Below, in pieces: positions 52,174 to 61,230 of a stretch of 64,000 bases of DNA. The first letter of the stretch is position 1, and each line of letters begins with the position of its first letter. The stretch comes from Linepithema humile. Lineage: Eukaryota > Arthropoda > Insecta > Hymenoptera > Formicidae. The DNA lies in NCBI RefSeq assembly GCF_040581485.1, contig NC_090130.1, positions 27,877,418-27,941,417 on the forward strand, given 5' to 3'. The translations under genes were made by a program, and so were the position numbers. The notes beneath the pieces are model-generated. The model had not been told where the DNA came from, did no database searches, and saw only the letters and a program-made list of their open reading frames with translations.

Positions 52174-53979
52174 TTAAGAGACTTGCAAAGGCTTATTAAT
52201 TTTACACGCCCGTTTAATTAATTTTACTATTATAAAGATACCAACTAATCCTATAATAGAAAATAATAGAATATAAAACCAGCTCAAGGTATTCTCATAC
52301 GCGGAATTAGTTCGATGATGTTTGCTTATCTCGTCTGCTTTTTTATATAATTCGTCAAGACTAGTGCTAGCTGCCCTTAATGAATCAATGTCTAAGTAAG
52401 GTGTTTTACCAATGTTTATCAAGTGAAGGTCCGAAATATTTACTTTACTATTCTTGATATTCTCGTATATTTGATTGGTACTAAGATTAATGTTAGGGAT
52501 GAAATATTTGTTAATACTGAATTCGTTTACAGTTTTGCTGCGTATTAAAACGTTGTCCGCAATGGCATTACAGTCTGAAGATAATTGAATTATACCGGTT
52601 GAGAATAGTTGTGTTTGACGCGGTTTGTTGTCTTTACATACAATTTGAAGAGTTTCCTCGTGCGGCGCAGTATACAGCCAAGAATTTACAGATTGCAGTT
52701 GATACCAACCGGTGTGATGGATCTTCAGTAAGCGGACATCGCATTCTTTCAGTACCTTTTCTAATTTAGCGGATTTCAATAATTCTGATTCACAATTGTG
52801 GACAGACGAAACCTGATATAATAGATCTGTTTGTTTGCAGATCATCGCGCTATTAATCTTTTTACATTTTGTAATGTCTCTGTCGGTTAGATGTGTATAC
52901 AATTGTCTATCGGCACTAAGTCCTATGTGCGTGTTTATCAGGTTTATAAACGCATAAACATTTTCTTCATTTTGTTTTATAGGTAATGGAATCACGCGAT
53001 ATAAGATAAAATTGGTTTGTTCAATTATTGGGATTTCGATGATATAAACTAATTTATGGTCTTTATAAAATATACTTATGTCGCTAGAATCGATCAGATT
53101 ACTAAATTGGCCAAGTTCCATTTTTATAGGTAGTCTCTTGTTGTGCGTATCATACATGTTTTTTAAATTATTAAACAATTCTCTAGGTGTAAGTATTTTT
53201 GGATGAAGCAATCCTCGGCGCGCTAATAATACGGCTTGCGTAAGTGTTTCTAATTCTATTTCATATTCTAAAACCATTTGGGAACATTCTATCATATGTG
53301 AATTTACTTCTGTGTTTATTTGTATTTTAGTTAATTTCCTAGTGTTATTTGATATCCGCTTCTTAAGTTTATTCAAATTAAAGTCAACTTCCTTAAACTT
53401 TTGGCTATTTTTTTCAAAGGCATCACTAAAGTCATTAATGGTTGATTTTATGATACTAACTTGTTTTTTATATAAATTCGTCAGTTCTTTCGAGTTGTTA
53501 TAAGCAAGATCTATCTGTTTGTTGTAATAATTAGCATCAGATGAATCTAGTGTGCCAAAAAGAACCTTTTCAATTTGCCCTACAAAGTCGAACACACCAC
53601 GTTCGACTCTTGCACTGCGTTTATCGAAACGAATTTCATCGTTGGATCGTCCTATTATGTCGTTAATAGTTTCTCTATCTATTTTTAACTTTGCTAATTT
53701 GTATTGAATGTGTTTTAATTCTTGTAGTCCTGAACATGTAAGATTTTTTGTTAAGATGCTATTACATAAGATTATAATTTCCTTTGCGTAAAATGTCAGT
53801 ATCTTTTCTTTTTCTTCCAATGGCGCGAGATTAACATAATTGATAAATTTCCATTGATCACTATAAATAATAAGGTTACCTAAATGTTCGAAGTAGACTC
53901 CTGCCAGATGCTTTAATGGTTGATTTATAAAGTTTTCGGAAGACTCCGAACTAATCATTGACGTCATTGACGTCAACAC
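52174..53979 (-). CDS. Envelope fusion protein, insect retrovirus Env / baculovirus F-like (Baculo_F family)
   Basis: Open for 601 codons without a break. In order: an N-terminal subunit-like part with the GVYFEHLG block (about 27-34); a basic cleavage site R121-S-A-R124; the GVFDFVGQIEKVLFG fusion-peptide-like stretch (128-142) followed by LDSSDA; a long helical, coiled-coil-prone region (about 160-260) ending in a conserved LLHP block; a cysteine-containing region (about 370-470); a membrane segment (about 566-587); and a 14-residue basic tail. Family knowledge: such proteins are class I fusion envelopes of errantiviruses and baculoviruses, and some have been captured by hosts (for example Iris in flies). 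Oddities: there is no signal peptide at the ORF start, which begins at a GTG-type codon with ATGs 12 and 21 nt inside. A splice acceptor directly precedes the ORF, so the true N-terminus probably comes from an upstream exon. No gag or pol accompanies it. Whether it is expressed or domesticated is unknown. Confidence 0.88.
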   Translation of the reverse strand: MLTSMTSMISSESSENFINQPLKHLAGVYFEHLGNLIIYSDQWKFINYVNLAPLEEKEKILTFYAKEIIILCNSILTKNLTCSGLQELKHIQYKLAKLKIDRETINDIIGRSNDEIRFDKRSARVERGVFDFVGQIEKVLFGTLDSSDANYYNKQIDLAYNNSKELTNLYKKQVSIIKSTINDFSDAFEKNSQKFKEVDFNLNKLKKRISNNTRKLTKIQINTEVNSHMIECSQMVLEYEIELETLTQAVLLARRGLLHPKILTPRELFNNLKNMYDTHNKRLPIKMELGQFSNLIDSSDISIFYKDHKLVYIIEIPIIEQTNFILYRVIPLPIKQNEENVYAFINLINTHIGLSADRQLYTHLTDRDITKCKKINSAMICKQTDLLYQVSSVHNCESELLKSAKLEKVLKECDVRLLKIHHTGWYQLQSVNSWLYTAPHEETLQIVCKDNKPRQTQLFSTGIIQLSSDCNAIADNVLIRSKTVNEFSINKYFIPNINLSTNQIYENIKNSKVNISDLHLINIGKTPYLDIDSLRAASTSLDELYKKADEISKHHRTNSAYENTLSWFYILLFSIIGLVGIFIIVKLIKRACKINKPLQVS

Positions 53980-53980
53980 T

Positions 53981-53995
53981 CTGTAACAAAAAATA
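53981..53995 (-). promoter_or_regulatory. Splice acceptor upstream of env
   Basis: On the minus strand a T-rich tract ends in TTACAG just before the ORF. The env frame is closed by a TAA about 27 nt further upstream. Errantivirus env is normally translated from a spliced mRNA, so this acceptor fits. A candidate donor (GAG followed by GTAAAA, minus strand) lies near 55380 in the leader, but its use is unproven. Confidence 0.45.
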
Positions 53996-54429
53996 TACGC
54001 GTTTTAGTTCATTAATATGCAAAATTTGATTATGTTTGCCTCTTTTAATCGTATAATTTACATCATTTAGTTTGCGTATAATTTTGAATGATCCGTCATA
54101 TTGATCTGCCAGTTTTTTGCTACCTGTTCTGACATATTACATACCGAAATCAAGCGAGCGATAAATTTTTTAACTAACTACAATGATCTTAGCGCACCGA
54201 TGCGCACCGGATCGTGTTCACGACGACAAAGTGTCGATTCTCGACGTTTTAGAACGAGCAACAAATTCAGTTTACGATATATTTTACAGTATAGAGTCTG
54301 TAAATTAATTTGGTACTGAAATCATGCGAGCAACAAATTCCTTTTAGTCAACTTTACTTTGATCATGTGGAAGACATGGCGCAGCGTAACAATCGCCAAG
54401 TGAAGTCGCACCTTTTAATTTAAAGCTTC

Positions 54430-54588
54430 CCGAGAAAAAAATGATGTAATATGGTCAGATGTAAATATATATTAGTTATGAAAAGATCTGATAACATATG
54501 CAATTTTATATGATCATATAAAATTCAGATCCTTTCATAACTAATTATATATATTTATATCTGACCAATTATATCATTTTTTCTCGAG
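54430..54588. mobile_element. 159-bp hairpin element with ~63-bp arms
   Basis: Arms 54430-54492 and 54522-54588 are near-perfect reverse complements, sharing GGTCAGAT-TAAATATATAT and TAGTTATGAAA blocks, with a loop of about 30 nt. There is no ORF. The element lies in the leader between the primer-binding site and env, so it was probably inserted after, or travelled with, the provirus. Confidence 0.6.
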
Positions 54589-54996
54589 TTATTAATATCA
54601 AGATAGCTCACTTAATATAAACTCAGTTCTTGCTAACACGATAAGAGTAACAAAATCCGGACTACAGCAACAAATTAGCACTAAATTAATTAATAGATGC
54701 GACTTTATTTGGCGATGGTGGGAAGTCCAGCTTAATAAGGGAACTAATGTAACTGGAGCTAACGAGTTACTTTCCGAGCTATTGGTATTGTAATGCGCTT
54801 CAATATTTTTAAAATTTGCAAAATTTATAGACTTACAATAATGCGATGCGTAGCATCTCGACGCTGAAGATAATTTTACGCCGCTGTAGATAAGTTGATG
54901 ATAAAAGGTGACTTTTTCTCGCGCTGGCCATCCACAGAGTCTCGTTGTTGCTGTTATTTTTTTTTTCGTTAGTTATCCAGGAGCGTTCTAATGACA

Positions 54997-55358
54997 CGTC
55001 TTATAAGTTAGCGGAACAAAATGAGCAGAAGCAATTTTAATTAATATTTTTATTTGTTGTTTATTTGTTGCTAAAAAGTTGCCAAAGAAAAAAATTTGTC
55101 GCTCTGTAAGGTTCTTTAAAAACTAATGTTCCACTAAAGGAAGATTGAGACATACACATAATTTTTTTTGTTTTGTTCTAAAAGAATATTCACTAATCTG
55201 TAGTAACTTTGCGCGCCGAGCGGTCTCCTGTCATTGCTTAAACCTATTTTGCAAGCGACAAATTTTTTTCTTTGGCAACTTTTAGCAACAAATGAACAAC
55301 AAATAAAAATATTAATTAGAATTGGTCTGCTTATTTTGTTCCGCTAACTTATAAGACG
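54997..55358. mobile_element. 362-bp foldback element with ~106-bp arms
   Basis: Arms 54997-55103 and 55254-55358 are reverse complements at roughly 93% identity around a 150-bp core. The outer end is CGTCTTATAAGTTAGCGG and the inner end is rich in GCGACAAATTT. There is no coding capacity. The shape fits a MITE or foldback transposon, and no clear target-site duplication was found. It interrupts the retroviral leader. Confidence 0.65.
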
Positions 55359-55378
55359 TCCTGATGGCTTTGTGCCTT

Positions 55379-55609
55379 TTACCTCGTAGATCGTAGACTA
55401 TACGTCGTGGTTTTATCGGCCGACAGACAGGATCTTAGCAGGTTGATCAGAGCGTGCTTCCGTTGAATTCGTCGGGATATCACTAAATTATGATTGACCT
55501 CGGTTCTTCTACTTCGATAACCTTGCCAGGCTGCGAAGTTTTCTCGAAGCCCAGGCCTCCAACTTTGTCTTACTCCAAGGTTCGATTTCAGAGGAATTTT
55601 ATGCAGCAA
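55379..55609 (-). other. Short leader ORF in the retroviral 5' region
   Basis: A 76-codon Arg-rich ORF lies downstream of the primer-binding site on the env strand, where gag should start. It is not recognisable as Gag and has no hydrophobic signal peptide. Its last codons overlap a possible splice donor near 55380. It is either a decayed gag start or chance. Confidence 0.2.
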
Positions 55610-55659
55610 TCAGTCCAGAAATTTAGCAGAAAAAAAATTTTTGTACTCTTACACAGACT

Positions 55660-55677
55660 ATCCCATTGCTGCCATCA
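55660..55677 (-). other. Retroviral primer-binding site, tRNA-Leu type
   Basis: On the minus strand the site reads TGATGGCAGCAATGGGAT, 15 of 18 bases identical to the complement of the 3' end of a eukaryotic tRNA-Leu (with CCA). All three differences are G to A. It lies 5 nt after the inferred LTR end, the expected position for initiation of minus-strand DNA. Confidence 0.55.
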
Positions 55678-55682
55678 ATTAT

Positions 55683-55784
55683 TGCTGATATGCAACGCAA
55701 TGAATGTTGAAATAAAACAGAATATTTTCTGTGAAGATTCTTTACTTCGAACTGCTAGTCGATGTTGCTCGTCAGAGCTGCGAA
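55683..55784 (-). repeat. 5' LTR remnant (right copy of direct repeat)
   Basis: This copy matches 51549-51645. It carries AGTAAA where the left copy has AATAAA. It is followed on the minus strand by the primer-binding site, which identifies it as the 5' copy. Similarity stops abruptly at 55784, although the proviral edge may lie near 56075. Confidence 0.55.
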
Positions 55785-56087
55785 GGAAAACTGAACTAAG
55801 AACTTGTGATCTGAACCTTCCAGAAGCTAGGAATGTATTTTATTATCGAAAAATTTGGAAAGGAACTCGTGCGGAGAGGGGAGAGTTAGATTATTTAAGT
55901 TACTTTTATAATATTTTACTTAAGGGAGCATTTTGCGTAGGAATGAAAGTTCAAGATCTATGTTTATTAGTTTATCGATACAGGTTGTGTGTTTTGATCG
56001 CAGGAAGATATAAAGATATAAAAATGATTTATATGTCCGAAGGACTTAAGTTTTAAGGATAAAGAGAGCTATGACACGTAACAGCGC

Positions 56088-57418
56088 TCACACGATATAG
56101 AGAGGGAGGTTCTCGTATGACATTCTTGCGGGGATAGGTGCACTTGAAATTGCCTCGCCAGCGTAGGTTCCATAACTGATATACGTCTCTTTGCAGCACT
56201 CCCGCATAGACGTAAGTCAATACGTTTCAACATTACCTTGCCGATTCGTTGTAGCATTCGTGTTTGCGTTTAATCTCTTTCCTTAGCTCCGAGCGAGCAG
56301 CCCGGACATAAAAGCATCGTAAAACATCCGTCCGCGCTTTGATCTCTTTTCGCGGCGCAGTCTTCGTAATGCATACGACGGCGCTTCGAGATTATGCATT
56401 TATCGGATTACGCCGAAGTAATGTCGAGCCGAAGAAAAAAAAACCATAACAGAGCGGCGCTGCCTCGCTGTCTGTCTCTAGATAACGAGAGTCGATAACG
56501 GAGGAATAGATAGGCGGGAGTTAAAAGCACAAGAATTAAAGTATATTTTAATGTAACGAATGTAACAAGAAAATATCGACATGTGATTTATATACGTTAC
56601 AATTATTCACACATATTCTTTGCAACGTTAAGCCTTAGTTTCAAAATGTGTTGAATATTTTATTTTTGGGTTTGCGCACTCACGCAACACATATTCCCAT
56701 TGTTGTATTTTCATATCTAGAGTGCGCGAAAAGGTAATTCTTGCCATTATAATTGGAAACGGCAAATTCGCAGTGCCACCGTTCGAGTCGCTGTTCGACG
56801 AATACTAAATAGCAGATAACTCATTTATCGAAGAAAGCGGTTCTCTCCGCGATTCCCGCAGCCGCGAGCCTTCAATTCGCAACCCGCTGCCGCGATTGCT
56901 GCCGCTGCCATCGATGGTGCCGCCGCGAGAATTTCAGATCGTTATTTACCTTGCCGGGAGTTCAGAGACCGCCGCGAGACTGGGGCTCGCGTATGCAAAT
57001 AGATATTTCATTCCTGTCTGCGGGAACAAGGATCGAGGTTGGGGGATAAGGTGATTTTCTCGAGGGAAATTCAGCATGGGGCACTCCGATTCGTGGAGTG
57101 GTGCGTTTCTCGTTCTGTTTTTCCTTTTTTTTTTCTTCTCTTCCTTTTTTCCAAGACGAGCTGCGCGATAGAAACAGCCTTGCGCCTTGCGCGGTGCAGT
57201 TTCCTTCGATCCCGGTTTATTTTCCACGATGATTTCTTCAGTTGCGTGCTACCGTCAATACGACAAGCGAAAAGGAAGATAGCTATCAATTTAGAAACTG
57301 ATTGGGATCAATAAATACGTATGGATTTAATTGCATAAACTAGTATACTTTTAACGTATTTATAACATTTATATGCGATAGAAATTTGTTAAGAATAAAA
57401 TGTTGCTTTTTGTTTCAG
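56088..57418. other. Noncoding stretch right of the envelope locus
   Basis: The CpG-rich part at about 56760-57260 contains GCCGCTGCC-type repeats near 56860-56930. Short ORFs on both strands have no domain. It could be the intron before the 57419 candidate exon. Confidence 0.4.
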
Positions 57419-57460
57419 CGAGGAATGCGAAAGTCGAGGATATCTGAGACGCCGAATGGG
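57419..57460 (+). CDS. Candidate 42-nt internal exon of an unidentified gene
   Basis: A T-rich tract ending in TTTCAG is followed by 42 nt and then GGG with GTAAGTGA, which are textbook splice sites. The length is a multiple of three. Two frames are open. Entered in phase 2 it encodes EECESRGYLRRRM and exits in phase 2. Entered in phase 0 it contains an ATG at 57425 (MRKSRISETPNG) and exits in phase 0. The phase-2 reading matches the candidate exons ending at 20285 and 34366. The phase-0 reading would suit untranslated first exons ending at 18238 or 49856. The protein is not recognised, and the next exon is not identifiable in the remaining 6.5 kb. Confidence 0.35.
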
Positions 57461-59819
57461 GTAAGTGAATTCTATCAAAACTTCTTACGTTAAATTTAAT
57501 CTTGCTTAAGTCGCCACAATGCTCTCTAATCTTCAAGAGCTAGACGATACGTACCGAACAACATTCGGGGCGTGCCTGCCGCGATACGTTTTACATGTTT
57601 TTTTTAAACTACTGACATGTAAGAAAATAGAATTCATTTAAAGCTATTTTAATCTTAATAACTTTTTTCTACTTATATCTACTTCTACGCCTACTTTTAT
57701 CTACTTCACAATTCTGAGAATGTAATCGCATAAAATCATCTTACCAACTTTTTTATGTCTTTATAGATATAAAACATAAGCTTTTATTTTTTGTAATAAT
57801 TTTCTTATTATTTACATTTAATAATAAATTGATGAATATATGTAAAATTGAATTAATTCTCGAAAAATTCACTGTTACTATTACGAATAGCATTTATAGA
57901 AATATCGCCTACTTTTTAATCTAAAGAGTTTGTGCTGATGGCGAAAAAAATTACATGTAATTTCTTGTGAAAACATCATGAACATAATTACAGTGGTTAG
58001 TGCAGAGCCTTAAATTTATTCTGCTGAGAGATGGAGTTTATGGATTTAGAATCGTTAGATAATAGTTGGCAAAATTCCGTTGCATCCTATCGCGGTCTAA
58101 TTCGGACTCTCGTCGACATTCGTTAAATCGAAGTAATATCTCGGTAAATCGAAATGCGCGGAATCCACGAAGTGTTGGAAGATTAGTTTCCTAGCAACCA
58201 AAATTGGAGTGGGCTCTGCACGCCTTGCCCATTATAAGGACTTTAACCCAATCTTGCTTTAATTACAACACATTTACGGATTAAAGACTGCGATATTTAG
58301 AAAGGCTTCGTTGCAGTCAAAGTCAGCTGAAATTGAGCCGTGCGATTGAAAAGTTTATCTGCTCGAATGTAAAATATCTAGAAAGTTCTTTAAAAAGCGA
58401 TTTTTTTTAAATTTGATATAAAACTCAAATAGAATTACGTTGCTGACGAGAATTGAAAGAAATTGTGATTCAGGCAGTTGACCCGTAAAGACCGATATGT
58501 GCGTCATAGCTAAGTAAAATATATGAAAAGCATTTTCACGAGAAAGCTGCGACAATGGTGAAAGCAGTTCTCGATTCCGAACGTTCGAAGCGCGCGGTCG
58601 TAAGCTTTAGTTACGAGCGTACTTGATTAAGCTCTCGGAAAGGGTTGCTTGTGGAGAGAGAACGCATTTGTTTAGTAGGGTCAGAGAATGCGAGAGATGA
58701 ATGTGGGTGAACGTGGCACGGGGTGCCGACTGGCAGGATACCTAATGTTTCCCGCGCCTAATGACGCGGGCGGTTAATCATTTTTGCTTGCGAGTTTGCG
58801 CGTCACTTTTCTCTTTTGCGCGATTACGGAAAATTAATAGTCGCTCCGCTTTACCAATTTGATGAATAAATCTTTAAACCATGTTTGCTCTGAGCTGAAA
58901 TTTTTAAATAGCAGATTCCCTGAAAGCCAAGCGATTAAATATTTTCAGGCGATATTTGAAGTCTTAATCTGTGGATTTTAATTCTTATATCTTTTTTAAT
59001 TCATTAAAACATTTTCTTTAAACACGTTTAACTCTTTTAATATCGTAAGCGTTTGAATATTTGCCAATTCTATTATAAAATTCGCAAATGTTTATGAAAA
59101 AGATTATTTTATTCATGTACATTTGCCAAGGTGGATAGTGTTAAATTATTGCACAAGCATATTTCGATATTGATTTTAATTATTCTCATGATATAATAAT
59201 TAAATTTTAAAAAATTCTAAAGATGTAGCACATATTATTATTAATATTTGTTGCTTGGATTTGAAAATACCATGCAATGCAAAAAGAAGCCATTTTTTTG
59301 TGACATTCACCGATTCTTGTTCAACATTGCTCTCTGTATCCATTTTCGATTTGGAACTACGTGGCCGCATCCAATCTCGCGACACTGCCGTTGGTACATG
59401 TCCGTTTATCGATAACACATTATCTACATTTATTTTTGAATTGGAATTACATTGCGTTATATAATTATGTAATTAAATGCAATTCTGACCTAAAATTTAT
59501 GGACACAGCACGGATATGAGCCAAACGGTAATGTCGAACGATATGATTATATAGACCTTCATTTTTAAAACGAGTGATAACAAGTGATAACAAGTTCCGA
59601 ATGACCGCTCTTAGACTTCTCTCTGAGACTGTGTAATTAAATAGCCGTAAAATGCTCTTGGAAATTGCGGTACGTACGAAAATATGATAATTACATCCTG
59701 TAGATCGCAGCAGTTATCCGAGGACTCAACTAATTGTAAGTTCGCGAAGAGGTTGACTACGAGGCGAGCATTTGTTCGCGGTTTGCGAGGGTGAGCACGG
59801 TTCGTGGAGTGGCTCATAA

Positions 59820-59858
59820 CATCGGGCGGTGACAGTTAGTTAAAAGCGCATTTCCTCG
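59820..59858 (+). repeat. Diverged duplicated motif, copy A
   Basis: CATCGGGCGGTGAC followed by a TAGTTAA and CATTTCC-TCG core. It matches 61193-61230 with a few substitutions and a 2-nt gap. Function is unknown. Confidence 0.5.
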
Positions 59859-61192
59859 CTCGCAGCGAAATTCTCGTCACGCGACCGTCGGCAAGTCGCA
59901 GTCGTCGGAACTAACAGATGTAACACGTGCGAAAGCTCTTCGTCCCCGCAAGCTCGTTTCATTCGCGCGCGCGCGGGCTGCTTGAGAAATCGCCGAGCGC
60001 ATTTTTAAATTTTCTCCGCAATCTGAGCGCGCAAGAAAATCTCGCCCGAGATTCTTCATCGCGCACAGATCGCGTTAATAATCATTAAAAAAATTTTCTT
60101 TTATTAGCGACGTATACACACTTTGTTTAAATTATAACATTAAACAGAAATGCATTAATTTATTTTTTTTTTATTAATTATAATCCAGTTGTGTAATCTT
60201 GCGACAAGAAAATACTGCAAGCTCAGTTTTTTTTCTATGTTCAATTAATCACGCTATCTTCGCTTGATATTGAATTAATTATCATATGAATAATATATTC
60301 ATTATATGCATAATATATTTGCCAAAATGATTCCGCGGTTTACAATTCTAACGGGAATTCTATCACGCTAATCGTACAATTGCTTTTACTATAGTAGCTA
60401 AAGTTCTCGAGACTGACGACAGAACGGCTTTTACACGCGAGTTAGGCGATTTTAATAACCTGAATTAATGCGAGGTCTTTTCATTGAAAAGACTCCGACG
60501 GAACGCAATATATGCTTACAAAGAAAGATGCGTAACAATGCATTTTTTAGTGCAGCTACAGCATTCAAGTTGCACCTTTATTCTAACGTGAAATTATACA
60601 ATGGTAACATTTTTACTGTGAGAGATACGATTACATTGTTTTCGTAAGAGTTTTACGTAAGAGTTAATCTCTCACATTTTCATTCCTCAAGTGCTTCGTC
60701 TGACCGAGTTTTAATTTGGATCTAGTTCCAAATATATTTATGAACTGATGATGCGATAATAAATTAATCAAGCCTTTAATTTTATTAATGTTAATATCGT
60801 GTAGATTTATTCACGGCGGTTCGTCGGCTTGTTTTTTTTAAACGTCGTTGTATCATTTTCAGATTACGCGCGAGCGAATAAAATTATGTTTACCGTTGTA
60901 TACGAAGTTAGTGTACGAAGAAGCGAGAAAATTAATCCCATTAAGTGGGAGTTTACTAATTGTAAGTAAAACTCGAACCCCAGTATTTTCGATGGTTAAT
61001 TACGTAGTCCCTCACTTCATTAGTTGGAGAACCGCCGGAAAATATTGCGCGAAAGAAAAGCTCCGGTTGCTCGAGGTGGTTTGTTGCGAATCTTAGTTAG
61101 GAAGACGGAAGAGTTGTTTCTCCCCGCGGCGGAAGATTTGTTTAGGAAACGGTGGCAAGGGAGTGGAGTGGGAAGGCCGAAACGGTGGGCAG

Positions 61193-61230
61193 CATCGGGC
61201 GGTGACGGCTAGTTAAGCACATTTCCCTCG
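61193..61230 (+). repeat. Diverged duplicated motif, copy B
   Basis: This is the counterpart of 59820-59858, in the same orientation and about 1.37 kb downstream. Both copies lie in CpG-rich patches, which suggests duplicated regulatory sequence or remnants of a repeat family. Confidence 0.5.

Larger units (their letters stand above)
51538..56087 (-). mobile_element. Degenerate endogenous retrovirus (errantivirus-like), env retained, gag and pol absent
   Basis: Read on the minus strand. The outer limits are set by a 13-bp inverted match (GCGCTGTTACGTG at 51538-51550, its complement at 56075-56087). Direct repeats at 51549-51645 and 55683-55784 are about 91% identical with one 5-nt indel and look like LTR remnants. 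Next to the right-hand copy is a tRNA-Leu-type primer-binding site, as expected after a 5' LTR. The only intact ORF is the envelope at 52174-53979. No gag, protease, reverse transcriptase or integrase motifs are visible in the 1.7 kb between the primer site and env, which instead holds two hairpin elements. U3 regions beyond the repeats do not align, so at least one LTR is rearranged. Integrity of the whole element is therefore low. Confidence 0.65.

Noticed and set aside
55490..56056. 188-codon + strand ORF opposite the retroviral leader
   Set aside because: It crosses the LTR-like repeat and primer site antisense to env and has no recognisable domain, so chance is likely.
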